A stretch of DNA of 64,000 nt from CAWGGS01 sp963822095 (GCA_963822095.1 CAWGGS010000044.1:19930-83929); one strand, 5' to 3'; positions 8,375 to 18,109 are shown, counted from the stretch's first letter. Notes: a model not told the origin generated them from the letters alone. Numbers and translations: made by a program.

Positions 8375-8851
8375 ATGGCGAGTTCAAGGTGTGCATTCTC
8401 ATATACGGCTGCATTGGCCGTCATTTTCTTCTGCTTTTGTATAGGAAGCTTTGTCTTTCCCGACCGTGGAGTCTGTGAAAAGAACGAACCGTCCGTCTCC
8501 TCCGGCCTGGTGCCACCTTTGGGAAGTTCGCTGCGTAAAGAAGTCCTGAATGCACTGCGACGGGAAATGATACGTGTCCATGGAATCAAAATGGTTTTTA
8601 GGGTCAGATATCTTAAAGTTAAAGATGGGTGGGCTTGGATAGAGACCCTTCCGCAGTCTCCTGATGGTTCGAACCAGTATGAGGATGTGTCGGCGCTTCT
8701 TAACCTTCAGGGCAGGAACTGGCAAGTGGTAGAAATGGCCTGTGCTGAAGAGGAGAATCCAGATTGCCTTACCAGTCGAGAATATTTTGTAAAGCTTACC
8801 GAACGCTTTCCGAAAGTTCCCATAGATATTCTTCCTATTCAGCGTGATTAG
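8375..8851 (+). CDS. Small exported protein, unknown
   Basis: A 158-residue protein with a signal-peptide-like hydrophobic stretch at about residues 8-30. The mature part starts with a Ser/Pro-rich linker (EPSVSSGLVPPLGSS), then a compact alpha/beta-looking region in which a helix with basic residues (LRREMIRVHGI) precedes strands (MVFRVRYLKVKDGWAWIET and LLNLQGRNWQVVEMACAE). GGAGGAGCA about 8362-8370 is a good ribosome site. The layout resembles small periplasmic proteins seen next to type VI or stress genes, but no family can be named. Same orientation as the preceding small exported protein. Confidence 0.7.
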   Translation: MASSRCAFSYTAALAVIFFCFCIGSFVFPDRGVCEKNEPSVSSGLVPPLGSSLRKEVLNALRREMIRVHGIKMVFRVRYLKVKDGWAWIETLPQSPDGSNQYEDVSALLNLQGRNWQVVEMACAEEENPDCLTSREYFVKLTERFPKVPIDILPIQRD

Positions 8852-8918
8852 AATAAGAAGTGACAGCCTTAATTTATTTTTACGAAGTCGACAACAACAA
8901 CTTTGCACATATAAATCT

Positions 8919-9181
8919 GGTTCTTCCGAATTGAGCGTACCCTTTTATATCGCAGAAGGCGAAATTTATCGCTGGTGGACGCATCGCGGAGGCCCGTCTG
9001 GGAATCACAAAGGCCCGCAGGGTTGCGGACAGGACGTCCGCAACTGACAGCAGGCCAGGGACGGACTGTCTGTCAGCCGTGGTGCACAGGCGATAAGACC
9101 GGAGAGCAGTGTCTGGAAGCGATGAATTTCACCATCTCATTACTTACAGCCTTTTTAAAGTACGATTAATCCGGATGAGCC
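8919..9181 (+). mobile_element. MITE-like repeat family B, copy 2 (263 bp) with 8-bp target duplication
   Basis: Closely matches copy 1 over its whole length and in the same orientation, with the same hairpins and termini (GGTTCTTCCG ... CCGGATGAGCC). It is bounded by a perfect 8-bp direct repeat ATAAATCT at 8911-8918 and 9182-9189. The duplication differs from that of copy 1, so each copy inserted independently rather than as part of a composite element. Confidence 0.92.
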
Positions 9182-9374
9182 ATAAATCTTTTCAATGCCA
9201 TGGAAAGATTCTTCTCCGTTTAGATGTGTTTTATTGAATTATCGGCCTTTGAGCTTATCGTTTGTCACTATATGGCCCAAACCGGATACTTTTAGATGTA
9301 TCCTGGAAACGTCATCGGGAAAACTCATACACGTGGATTTGAAAATAGCTGTAAGCTGCTGTTGGGGGTATTGA

Positions 9375-10103
9375 ATGACGAAAAAAAGCAGATCCCGAAC
9401 CATTGCAAGCAGATTGTTCATTGTCGGGCTTGTTGCTCTTGGCATTTTGGCCTTTATCTATTTTGATCTTGGGCAGTACCTTTCCCTTTCTTATATCAAG
9501 GCCTCACAGGAACGGTTTCAATTTTTATACCAGGAACACCAGTTCCTGGTGATTGCTGTCTATATGGGAATCTATATTTTCGTCGCCGCCCTGTCTCTTC
9601 CTGGAGCGGCAGTGCTGACCCTAGCCGGCGGCGCCTTGTTCGGACTGGTTGTCGGAAGCGTGGTTGTTTCGTTTGCGAGCACCATCGGTGCCACTTTGGC
9701 TGCATTTGTTTCCCGTTTCATTTTAAGGGAATGGGTTCAGAACAAATTCGGGGACAGGTTTGTGGCAATAAACGAAGGTATTGCCAAGGAGGGGGCATTT
9801 TATCTTTTCACCCTTCGTCTGGTGCCGGTTTTCCCGTTTTTTATCATTAATCTTTTGATGGGACTTACCCGAATGCGGTTGTCGACGTTTTTCTGGGTCT
9901 CGCAGATCGGTATGCTGCCGGGTACAATGGTGTATGTCAATGCCGGAAAAGAGATAGCCCAAATCGACTCCCTGTCTGGAATTCTCTCGCCTGGTTTGTT
10001 GATTTCGTTCGTGGTACTCGGTCTCTTTCCGATTACCACGAAAAAGCTTCTGGCCGCCTACAAAAAAAAGTACGGCAAGGACGTGGAGGTTTCTGGGAAC
10101 TGA
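9375..10103 (+). CDS. TVP38/TMEM64 (DedA-superfamily) membrane protein
   Basis: A 242-residue polytopic membrane protein of the SNARE-associated/VTT family, thought to act in lipid or small-molecule movement across the inner membrane. Hydrophobic segments lie near residues 15-35, 60-80, 85-120, 150-175 and 200-220. The family signature is clear: GALFGLVVGSVVVSFAST followed by IGATLAAFVSRFILR, and later LRLVPVFPFFIINLLMGLT. The protein starts with a basic cytoplasmic stretch (MTKKSRSRTIASR). It lies about 60 bp before zwf on the same strand and could be the first gene of that operon. Confidence 0.9.
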   Translation: MTKKSRSRTIASRLFIVGLVALGILAFIYFDLGQYLSLSYIKASQERFQFLYQEHQFLVIAVYMGIYIFVAALSLPGAAVLTLAGGALFGLVVGSVVVSFASTIGATLAAFVSRFILREWVQNKFGDRFVAINEGIAKEGAFYLFTLRLVPVFPFFIINLLMGLTRMRLSTFFWVSQIGMLPGTMVYVNAGKEIAQIDSLSGILSPGLLISFVVLGLFPITTKKLLAAYKKKYGKDVEVSGN

Positions 10104-10163
10104 TTCCATACCTGAAGCCTTCCTGCTTTCTAAAGTTGTTTTCAACCCGCCAAAAGGATAAGC

Positions 10164-11624
10164 ATGACTATTAAGAAATCCGTAACGATTGTAATCTTCG
10201 GGGCTTCCGGAGACCTGACAAGAAGAAAGTTGATGCCGGCATTGTATGAAAATTTCAGGAAAAAGCGTCTTCCGGAAAATTTCAGGATTGTAGGATATGC
10301 TCGTCGTGACTGGGACGACGAGCAGCTCAAGAACAGATTGGCAAGTGGCGTGCAGGAGTACGGCACAGGATTTAATGAGAAGGTTTGGGGTGAATTCTCC
10401 AGTTGTATAAGCTATTTGAGAGGAGACCTCAACGTCCTGGAGGATTTTAAAAACCTTCAATCGTATCTTGAAGAAAGAGAGCAGGAGGCGGCGGACCGCC
10501 TCTATTATCTGGCTGTATCTCCCGAATTCTACGGATCTGTCTGCAGCTTTCTTGCCGCTGCCGGTATGACTGCAGAAACGAAGGGAACCCGCAGAATTAT
10601 CATAGAAAAACCCTTCGGGCGGGACCTTAACTCCTCCCGGGACCTAAATAACCGGGTCCATGCGGCTTTTTCAGAACATCAGGTCTTTCGAATAGATCAT
10701 TATCTCGGGAAGGAAACAGCCCAGAACATCCTTTTCCTCCGATTTGCCAATACCCTTTTTGAGCCGGTTTGGAACCGTCGCTACATTTCCAACGTTCAGA
10801 TTACCGTGGCGGAGAGTGTGGATGTAGGGCATCGCGGGGCTTTTTATGACAAAGCTGGGATTTTGCGGGATATGTTCCAGAATCATCTGATGCAGTTGCT
10901 GGCTCTGGTGGCCATGGAACCTCCAGCTTCACTGGAGGCAGATGCGATCCGCAACGAGAAGGTAAAAGTTTTCGGGAATGTTCGGCCTATCAAAATTGAG
11001 GACACTGTGCGTGGTCAATATGAAGGATACCCTTTGAGTGAAGGAGTGGCATTGGATTCACAAACTCCGACCTTTGCGGCGCTGAAACTCTATATTGATA
11101 ACTGGAGATGGAAAGATGTACCTTTCTACCTGCGTTCCGGTAAGGCCATGCCGGGTAAAAGCAGTGCCGTCATAATTGAATTCCAGCCGCCGCCGGACGT
11201 TATCTTTCATCTGAGCAAGCATCGAGGATTCACACCGAATTATCTCTCCATTTGCATTCAGCCGGATGAAGGAATACAGCTACGGTTTGAGACGAAAGTA
11301 CCTGACACGGCGGCCGAGTCAAAATCTGTCAATATGAGCCATTGGTACCGGGAGGCCTTTCCCGACATATCATTGCCTGACGCCTACGAACGGCTCCTGT
11401 TGGATGCGTTGAAAGGCGACGCCTCTCTGTTTGCCAGAAACGACGGCATCGAGGCTGCATGGCGCCTGATCGATCCCATTCTCAGAGGATGGGATCAATT
11501 ACCACAATCGGCGCCCTTATATACATATTCGAAGAACAGCTGGGGGCCCGAGGCAGCAGATAACTTAATTACCAGAGATGGTCATAAATGGCGGATGAGC
11601 TGCTGCGGATTCCCCTGTAGTTGA
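10164..11624 (+). CDS. zwf: Glucose-6-phosphate 1-dehydrogenase
   Basis: First enzyme of the oxidative pentose phosphate pathway: oxidises glucose 6-phosphate to 6-phosphogluconolactone with NADP+. The 486-residue protein is full length. The nucleotide-binding GASGDLTRRKLMPALY is at residues 11-26 and the catalytic RIDHYLGKETAQN motif is about residue 178. It is followed within 60 bp by gnd, with pgl further downstream, so all three oxidative-branch enzymes are in one transcription direction. The C-terminal 10 residues (MSCCGFPCS) are cysteine-rich and not typical of the family. Confidence 0.96.
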   Translation: MTIKKSVTIVIFGASGDLTRRKLMPALYENFRKKRLPENFRIVGYARRDWDDEQLKNRLASGVQEYGTGFNEKVWGEFSSCISYLRGDLNVLEDFKNLQSYLEEREQEAADRLYYLAVSPEFYGSVCSFLAAAGMTAETKGTRRIIIEKPFGRDLNSSRDLNNRVHAAFSEHQVFRIDHYLGKETAQNILFLRFANTLFEPVWNRRYISNVQITVAESVDVGHRGAFYDKAGILRDMFQNHLMQLLALVAMEPPASLEADAIRNEKVKVFGNVRPIKIEDTVRGQYEGYPLSEGVALDSQTPTFAALKLYIDNWRWKDVPFYLRSGKAMPGKSSAVIIEFQPPPDVIFHLSKHRGFTPNYLSICIQPDEGIQLRFETKVPDTAAESKSVNMSHWYREAFPDISLPDAYERLLLDALKGDASLFARNDGIEAAWRLIDPILRGWDQLPQSAPLYTYSKNSWGPEAADNLITRDGHKWRMSCCGFPCS

Positions 11625-11683
11625 CAACTCGGGGCAGTGGATGATGCTTGTAGACACCATAAGGACCGAAAAAGGAGATTGTT

Positions 11684-13138
11684 ATGAAAAAAGAGGCTGA
11701 TATAGGAGTAGTAGGCCTTGCGGTTATGGGAGAGAATTTGATTCTTAATATGGCAAGCAAGGGATTTACGGTGGCCTGTTTCAACCGCACCACGAGTAAG
11801 GTTGATTCGTTTGTCGAGGGTCGCGCCGCCGGACAGGCCATCATCGGTTGTCATAGTGTGGAGGAACTTATCGGGGCATTGAAAAGGCCACGAAAAATAA
11901 TGTGCATGATCAAGGCTGGGTCGGCGGTGGATTCATTGATTGCCCTGATTCTCCCTTATCTCGATGAGGGAGATATAATAATAGACGGTGGTAACTCACA
12001 TTATCCCGACACCATCCGTCGTGCCAGGGAGGTTGAGGCCAAGGGCCTCTTGTATGTGGGGACCGGAGTCTCAGGAGGTGAAGAGGGTGCATTATTGGGT
12101 CCGTCCATCATGCCGGGTGGCTCTGGTGCAGCATGGGAGGAGATCCGGCCCATTTTTCAGAAAATATGTGCCCATACAGAGGATGGTGCGCCCTGCTGTG
12201 ACTGGGTAGGACCAAGCGGCTCCGGTCATTTCGTGAAAATGGTGCATAATGGCATCGAATATGGAGATATGCAGCTCATCTGTGAGACCTATCAGATAAT
12301 GAAGGACGGTCTCGGGTTGAGCAATGATGAGATGAGTGAGATTTTTTCTCGATGGAATAAGGGGCCTCTTGACTCTTACCTGATTGAAATCACGGAGCAC
12401 ATTCTCCGGCATAAAGAAGAAGACGGTCAGTCTACCCTTGATCTGATTCTCGATACGGCTGGCCAGAAAGGCACCGGGAAATGGACGGTATCTTCCGCTT
12501 TGGATGTCGGCCAGCCGTTGACCCTGATCGGGGAGGCGGTTTTTTCACGATGTCTGTCGGCCATTAAAGATGAGCGTCTGGCTGCCTCGAAACTCCTGGA
12601 CGGACCGGCAAACACCTTCGAGGGAGAACGCTCTGTCGTGATTGACGACCTTGAACAGGCACTGTATGCCGCCAAGATCGTCTCGTATGCCCAGGGATAT
12701 CAACTCATGAGAGAGGTGGCAGCGGAGCAGGGCTGGAAGCTGAATTACGGAGGTATTGCACTGATGTGGCGTGGGGGATGTATTATCCGTTCGGCATTTC
12801 TAGGGAAGATCAAAGACGCCTTCGATGCTGATCCGGAACTTGTGAATCTTATGCTGGTGCCTTTTTTCAGGCAGGCACTCCATAAGGCGCAGGACGGTTG
12901 GCGTCGTATGGTCGGGTTGGCGGCAAACCTGGGCATTCCGGTACCTGCGATCAGTGCGGCACTGAGCTATTATGACGGTTACCGTACAGCACGACTTCCG
13001 GCCAATCTGTTGCAGGCGCAACGTGACTATTTCGGTGCCCATACCTATGAGAGAATTGATGGAGCGAAGGGACAATTTTTCCATACCAACTGGACTGGTC
13101 ATGGCGGATCTACGGCATCGACCTCCTATGATGTCTGA
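11684..13138 (+). CDS. gnd: 6-phosphogluconate dehydrogenase, decarboxylating
   Basis: Third enzyme of the oxidative pentose phosphate pathway, converting 6-phosphogluconate to ribulose 5-phosphate with CO2 release. It has 484 residues, the long dimeric type. Motifs: Rossmann GLAVMGENLILNMASKG, NRTTSK (NADP preference), GPSIMPGGS, and the substrate and catalytic segment GHFVKMVHNGIEYGDMQLI. The C-terminal tail binding the partner subunit is present (GGSTASTSYDV). The ribulose 5-phosphate product is also the RibB substrate encoded at 6286. Confidence 0.97.
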   Translation: MKKEADIGVVGLAVMGENLILNMASKGFTVACFNRTTSKVDSFVEGRAAGQAIIGCHSVEELIGALKRPRKIMCMIKAGSAVDSLIALILPYLDEGDIIIDGGNSHYPDTIRRAREVEAKGLLYVGTGVSGGEEGALLGPSIMPGGSGAAWEEIRPIFQKICAHTEDGAPCCDWVGPSGSGHFVKMVHNGIEYGDMQLICETYQIMKDGLGLSNDEMSEIFSRWNKGPLDSYLIEITEHILRHKEEDGQSTLDLILDTAGQKGTGKWTVSSALDVGQPLTLIGEAVFSRCLSAIKDERLAASKLLDGPANTFEGERSVVIDDLEQALYAAKIVSYAQGYQLMREVAAEQGWKLNYGGIALMWRGGCIIRSAFLGKIKDAFDADPELVNLMLVPFFRQALHKAQDGWRRMVGLAANLGIPVPAISAALSYYDGYRTARLPANLLQAQRDYFGAHTYERIDGAKGQFFHTNWTGHGGSTASTSYDV

Positions 13139-13217
13139 CAATGCCGGAGATGATGGACGCCCCGAGGCTGGAAAAAAATAATTTGCCAGATGGTCACAAA
13201 ACAGGAGCATAAAGCGG

Positions 13218-14066
13218 ATGAAACGATTTCCAACCGAGCCAAACGGTTTTCTCCCAAGACAACTTATTGCGCTGATGGTGTTCATGTTCTTGTTGATATG
13301 GACAGGCCGGGCGTGGGCTGCAGATTTTGACCAAACCTATTCAGGCTATGATGCGCTGCTGAAAACCTACGTAAAAAACGGTCGTGTCGACTATCAAGGC
13401 CTCAAGGCTGATCCTGCTTCCCTCAATCGATATCTCGACAGTGCTGCCGCAGTTTCCCTGGCGCAGTTCAACAAATGGTCGGAATCAGAGCGTCTGGCTT
13501 TTCTGATCAATCTCTATAACGGATCAACCCTGAAATTGATCATCGATCATTATCCACTGGAAAGCATAAAGGATATCGGGTTCTTTTTTAGAGGTCCATG
13601 GGACCAGAAGATTGTCAGATTGTTTGGAAAGATCATCACTCTAAATGAGTTGGAACATGGGATTCTGCGCAAGCAGTATAATGAGCCACGTATTCACATG
13701 GCCCTGGTTTGCGCTGCAAAAGGTTGTCCCATACTCCGCAGTGAGGCATACCAGGCCGACAAACTTGACCAACAGCTCAACGATCAGTCCCGGAGGTATA
13801 TCATGAGTTCCGCCGGACTTATGGTGGACAGGAAAAATAACGTTGTCTATTTTTCCTCTATTTTCAAGTGGTATGGGAAAGATTTTGTGGCTAAGTACTC
13901 ACCGTCAACTGCATTCCCGGAACTTGATACAACCGAGAGTGCCGTGGCAAATTTCTGTAGAGGCTATCTTCCGGGTTCCGAGAGCGATTTCCTGAAAAAA
14001 GGAGGCTATACGGTAAAATATTTGGACTACGACTGGACGTTGAACGAGCAGCAAAAGAAGAGATAA
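13218..14066 (+). CDS. DUF547 domain-containing exported protein
   Basis: A 282-residue protein with an N-terminal hydrophobic signal segment (LIALMVFMFLLIWTGRAWA, cleavage likely before DFDQ). The rest is a DUF547 domain: YDALLKTYVKNGRVDYQGL, AFLINLYNGSTLKLI, RIHMALVCAAKGCPILRSEAY and the conserved SSIFKWYGKDF. DUF547 proteins are predicted cysteine-peptidase-like or glutaredoxin-associated envelope proteins; the function is not established. Its position between gnd and the disulfide reductase fusion suggests co-expression with pentose phosphate genes rather than a role in the pathway itself. Confidence 0.9.
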   Translation: MKRFPTEPNGFLPRQLIALMVFMFLLIWTGRAWAADFDQTYSGYDALLKTYVKNGRVDYQGLKADPASLNRYLDSAAAVSLAQFNKWSESERLAFLINLYNGSTLKLIIDHYPLESIKDIGFFFRGPWDQKIVRLFGKIITLNELEHGILRKQYNEPRIHMALVCAAKGCPILRSEAYQADKLDQQLNDQSRRYIMSSAGLMVDRKNNVVYFSSIFKWYGKDFVAKYSPSTAFPELDTTESAVANFCRGYLPGSESDFLKKGGYTVKYLDYDWTLNEQQKKR

Positions 14067-14137
14067 AGCTTTTTACGAGGTTGTCAATCTTTATAAACAG
14101 GAAACGTTTTATCTGCATACTCTGCGAAGGAGAGTGA

Positions 14138-16132
14138 ATGATGGACATGAACAATTCCGCCGATGAACGCATATCCCTGAACAACGCCGAGCTTGATGAG
14201 TTGCGTCGATTCCTTCGGGAGATCGTCGACCTTCGTGATCGCAAATATGGCCTTCTACCGAAGCTCTACGAGAGCTGTTTTGTCGGCAGTGAGGCGGTTG
14301 CCCGAATGATTGAAACCGGCATGGCCGCTGACGAAGACGATGCCGTTCGTCTCGGCAATGTTATGTTGCATAGCGGGATATTTCACCATGTCCAGCGAGC
14401 CCATTCTTTTAAGAATGAATTTCTTTTCTACCGCTTCGCAACTGATGAGGATCATGGCCGTTTGCCAGACGCGGTCGCTGACGGAAGTTCGGTGAAATGG
14501 TCAGATTTCCTCGGCATACTGACTTCAACGGCGGGCATGTATGGTTCCTTGCAGCCATCTCTGCCGGAACCTGATCCGGAACTTGCCAACCTTGACCAGA
14601 TAGATCTTGAGACCATCGGTGTTTCTCCCCTGGACGAGCATAATGCTAGGCTCCTGGATAATGTGCATCCCAAGAAGTGGATTGATCCCGAGCCGAAACC
14701 TTCCTATAATCTGGTAGTGATTGGCGCCGGTGCCGGGGGCTTGGTCTCGGCGGCAGGAGCAGCTGGGGTCGGCGCACGCGTGGCCATAATCGAATCCCAT
14801 CTCCTGGGCGGGGATTGCCTCAATGTCGGCTGTGTCCCTTCCAAGGCCTTGTTGCGCTGTGCCAAGGCAGCAGCCGAGGTGCGTGATGCCGCTCGTTTCG
14901 GGGTGAAGATTGAGGGAGAAATACGCGTTGATTTCGGCTATGTCATGGAGCGTATGCGCCGCCTCCGGGCTCAGATTTCCCCGGTGGATTCAGCAAAGAG
15001 ATATTCGGAGCAGCTCGGGGTAGACCTCTTCATCGGCCGGGGGGTATTTACCGGTAAAAACACCATCGAGGTGAACGGCAAGTCGCTCACCTTTGCCAAA
15101 GCCGTTATCGCCACAGGAGGAACGGCCGCGATCCCTCATATCCCGGGTCTTGCTGAGGCCCCGTATTTTACCAACAATTCGATCTTTAATTTGACGGAAT
15201 TGCCCAGGCGTTTCGGTGTGATCGGCGCAGGTCCCATTGGACTGGAGCTTGCCCAGGCTTTCCAGCGGCTGGGATCCCAGGTGACCATTTTCTCCCGTAC
15301 GGACCGGATAATGCCAAAAGAAGATCCCGAGGCGGCGGAAATAGTTAAACGTTCGATGCAAAAAGATGGCGTCAGTTTTTGTTTAAACGTAAAATATAAG
15401 CGTGTCGAAGGAAGAATGGACGACGGATCGGTGCGCGTCGTGTTGGATGATAACGGCGCCGAGATCAGCCACGAGTTTGATGGGCTGCTGGTAGCCACCG
15501 GCCGGAAACCTTCCGTAAATGGGCTGGGGCTTGAAAAAGCCGGAGTGGAATTCGATGCTCGGAAAGGTGTGCAGGTAAATGATAAACTGCAGACCACCAA
15601 CCCGGACATCTATGCGGTGGGAGATGTCGCCAGTACGTATCAATTCACCCATATGGCGGATTTCATGGCCCGCCTGGTAATCAAAAACGCCCTGTTTTTC
15701 GGGCGCGACAAAGTCTCCAATCTGCTGATTCCCTGGGCAACCTACACCGATCCGGAGGTGGCCCATGTCGGACTCTATGAAAAGGATCTCGAGGAACGCA
15801 AGATCCCCTTCACCACCTTTAAACGTGAATTATCCGATGTGGACAGAGGCATTGTCGACGGAGTTGAGGCGGGTTATGTCAAAATCCATGTTGCCAAAGG
15901 CAAGGACAGGATATTGGGGGCGACTATTGTCGGAAGGAACGCAGGCGATATGATCAGTGAGATCAGTGTCGCCATACAGGGCGGAATAGGGCTTGGCAGT
16001 CTTGCTTCGGTAATTCATCCCTATCCGACAACAGCAGAGGCCATCAGGCAATGCGGTGATGCCTATAACCGTGAACGGCTGACCCCGACCGTTAAGGGAA
16101 TCTTTCATAGCCTCATGGCCTTGAGAAGATAG
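14138..16132 (+). CDS. DEP-domain/pyridine nucleotide-disulfide oxidoreductase fusion (mercuric reductase-like)
   Basis: A 664-residue fusion. Residues about 35-102 form a DEP domain (GLLPKLYESCFVGSEAVARMI ... LHSGIFHHVQRAH ... NEFLFYRF), a fold better known from eukaryotic signalling proteins. After a linker, residues ~188-664 are a complete class I flavin disulfide reductase: FAD site GAGAGG (196-201), redox pair C227-LNVG-C232, NAD(P) site GAGPIG, FAD site TNPDIYAVGDV, and the dimer-interface H627-P with E634. It resembles mercuric and dihydrolipoamide reductases but lacks the C-terminal Cys pair of MerA and any N-terminal HMA domain, so the substrate is unknown. NADPH from the neighbouring pathway is a plausible reductant (inference). 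Confidence 0.88.
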   Translation: MMDMNNSADERISLNNAELDELRRFLREIVDLRDRKYGLLPKLYESCFVGSEAVARMIETGMAADEDDAVRLGNVMLHSGIFHHVQRAHSFKNEFLFYRFATDEDHGRLPDAVADGSSVKWSDFLGILTSTAGMYGSLQPSLPEPDPELANLDQIDLETIGVSPLDEHNARLLDNVHPKKWIDPEPKPSYNLVVIGAGAGGLVSAAGAAGVGARVAIIESHLLGGDCLNVGCVPSKALLRCAKAAAEVRDAARFGVKIEGEIRVDFGYVMERMRRLRAQISPVDSAKRYSEQLGVDLFIGRGVFTGKNTIEVNGKSLTFAKAVIATGGTAAIPHIPGLAEAPYFTNNSIFNLTELPRRFGVIGAGPIGLELAQAFQRLGSQVTIFSRTDRIMPKEDPEAAEIVKRSMQKDGVSFCLNVKYKRVEGRMDDGSVRVVLDDNGAEISHEFDGLLVATGRKPSVNGLGLEKAGVEFDARKGVQVNDKLQTTNPDIYAVGDVASTYQFTHMADFMARLVIKNALFFGRDKVSNLLIPWATYTDPEVAHVGLYEKDLEERKIPFTTFKRELSDVDRGIVDGVEAGYVKIHVAKGKDRILGATIVGRNAGDMISEISVAIQGGIGLGSLASVIHPYPTTAEAIRQCGDAYNRERLTPTVKGIFHSLMALRR

Positions 16133-16155
16133 GCATTATACTCAAAAAAAATCAA

Positions 16156-16896
16156 ATGGAAAAGAAAACGCCTATAAACAGGTTTGCAACACAACACAAA
16201 ATGGGCATCGCCTTATCAGCTGAAATAGCCCGTTTGGCAGCGCAGGCCTCTACGGAGAAAGGTCGTTTCTTCCTGGCCCTTTCGGGGGGGTCGCTGCTGG
16301 ATGCCCTTTGCCCGAACCTGACGGCACCCTCGTTGCGCAACCGAATGAAGTGGTCTGACTGGCATGTTTTCTGGGCTGATGAGCGGTGGGTCCCGCCGGA
16401 AAGTCCCGAGAGCAATTATGGTGTTGCCAGGAAAAGATTGCTTGATGCCGTGGATATTCCCGCGGCGCAGATCCATGCCGCAGACAGTGCCGTGCAAAGT
16501 CCTTCTGAGACGGCCCGGAAATATCAGTCTGCCATGAAAACGGCCTTTCAGACCAAGCCGGATGAGTTGCCCTGTTTCGATTTGATCCTGCTCGGCATCG
16601 GAGAGGATGGTCATACGGCATCCCTGTTTCCCAATCACCCGCTTTTAGAAGAGACAGAGCGGTGGGTGGTCCCTGTTCATGATGCCCCAAAACCACCGCC
16701 GCTCAGGATTTCGCTGACCTTGCCGGTCATCAACAACGCCCGGAATGTTTTTTTTGTGGCTGCGGGGTCGCGAAAGAAAGAGATTATCACCAGAATTCTG
16801 GACCCGGAAGACAAAAAACCAAAGCTTCCAGCCCAACGGGTAAGACCGTCAAATGGTAAGCTTGCTTGGTATATTTCAGACGGAGATTACAGGTAA
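16156..16896 (+). CDS. pgl: 6-phosphogluconolactonase
   Basis: Hydrolyses 6-phosphogluconolactone, the step between Zwf and Gnd. A 246-residue DevB/SOL-type enzyme (glucosamine-6-phosphate isomerase fold). Hallmarks: FLALSGGSLLDALCP near residue 38, the WHVFWADERWVPPESPESNYG segment and LILLGIGEDGHTASLFPNHP. The start ATG at 16156 is 24 bp after the previous gene. It completes the zwf-gnd-pgl set in one operon-like run with two extra genes inserted. Confidence 0.93.
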   Translation: MEKKTPINRFATQHKMGIALSAEIARLAAQASTEKGRFFLALSGGSLLDALCPNLTAPSLRNRMKWSDWHVFWADERWVPPESPESNYGVARKRLLDAVDIPAAQIHAADSAVQSPSETARKYQSAMKTAFQTKPDELPCFDLILLGIGEDGHTASLFPNHPLLEETERWVVPVHDAPKPPPLRISLTLPVINNARNVFFVAAGSRKKEIITRILDPEDKKPKLPAQRVRPSNGKLAWYISDGDYR

Positions 16897-17002
16897 TCTT
16901 TTGTGAACACGGGGTGATTTTGACAACCCACTTGTTTTATCGTATTGTCTTGTCTTTCATGAAGTGCAGACAAATTGACACAGTGTTCATGAAAAATCCG
17001 GG

Positions 17003-17998
17003 TTAAAGCCGCCAGCCCCAATAGTTGAGGAAACGGGCGAAATCCCACATGTCAGAGTCTTCCCGCCGCCAGGGTTTCAGACTGGTGTAAAAGGGGGTTC
17101 CCGTCGTGGAGGGATCGGCATAGTCCTTGTCGCTTCCTATAAAAAGATCCATGCTGGGAAGACTTAACAATAAGGTCTCCAACGGCTTGATCGATCCTTT
17201 GACATGACCCTTCATCACCCCTTTTGTATAGTACAAACTGGTTGTTCCGTTCCCATCCGGCAGATGTTCCAGGTTGCTCATGGGGGCTATCTTCATTGGA
17301 ATGATGCGGAAAGGAGGTTGGAGGAAATCGCGATCGTCGCGTATCTCCAGGTTCATGACCCGATGGACCTCCGGGCGGAGTGAGACCAGGATTCGAGGTT
17401 TGGATACGGCTGGGAACTTCAGGAGCGGAGGAAGCCGCTCGCCGTATACATCCAGGACCTCTCCGTTCCAGTCCTTTGGGTAGTCTTTCTTGGGAAGATA
17501 CTGGGTAGGGACGATGGCCTTGTAGCAGCCACAGGTATGGACCGTTGTGACCAGCACAGGCAGATTATCGGCATCAAGGGTAACTACGACCAGCAGTCCG
17601 ACGTTATTGCCTGCAGTCAGGTTAAAAGGAATGAGGCTGAAAGGAACCTCAGGGAAATGAACCCGGTAGATCAGATTGGTATAGGTAGCCTTGGCGGTTG
17701 AAAAGGACCGCCGTAAAAAATAGACGACCGGATGACGGGTATCGATGTAGATGTCCTCTCCATTGCTCTTCGGGCGAACCGTGGGGCGACCGATGCGGTT
17801 ATAGGGCTTGGCATGACCATAAACTGCAAAGGCTGGTGCCCATTTCCCGACAGTTTTCATTGCAGGCGATTTGGCTTTATAGACCCAGAGAGAGGCTTCT
17901 TGGGGGAGAGGCTGATGGCCTGCACAGCCGAAGAGGAAAAACAGGAGAGCAAGTGAAAAAAATGATCCTATCACTTTCATGCTTGGGTTGACTCTCAT
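17003..17998 (-). CDS. Putative lipoprotein, unknown function
   Basis: A 331-residue protein. The N-terminus is a lipoprotein signal with a lipobox (F-L-F-G-C-A near residue 25), so it is probably lipidated. The start at 17998 is preferred because AAGAGG precedes it by 6 bases; MKVIG at 17980 is an alternative. The body is mostly beta-looking with an isolated HTCGCYKA cysteine motif and the segment VYFLRRSF. No family recognised. It converges with pgl and lies next to a family B repeat. Confidence 0.7.
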   Translation of the reverse strand: MRVNPSMKVIGSFFSLALLFFLFGCAGHQPLPQEASLWVYKAKSPAMKTVGKWAPAFAVYGHAKPYNRIGRPTVRPKSNGEDIYIDTRHPVVYFLRRSFSTAKATYTNLIYRVHFPEVPFSLIPFNLTAGNNVGLLVVVTLDADNLPVLVTTVHTCGCYKAIVPTQYLPKKDYPKDWNGEVLDVYGERLPPLLKFPAVSKPRILVSLRPEVHRVMNLEIRDDRDFLQPPFRIIPMKIAPMSNLEHLPDGNGTTSLYYTKGVMKGHVKGSIKPLETLLLSLPSMDLFIGSDKDYADPSTTGTPFYTSLKPWRREDSDMWDFARFLNYWGWRL

Positions 17999-18109
17999 CT
18001 CGGGCCTCTTGAATTTTAAGAGATGCTCAAGGAAGGATACTTTGAGCACACCAAAATATAGAAGGGTTGGGATGGCTTATGACGCCATCTTCAAATCAAA
18101 GGTTTTTAC

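Noticed and set aside
7335..9181. Two direct copies of repeat B as ends of a composite transposon carrying the two small exported genes
   Set aside because: Each copy has its own perfect 8-bp duplication with a different sequence, so they inserted independently.
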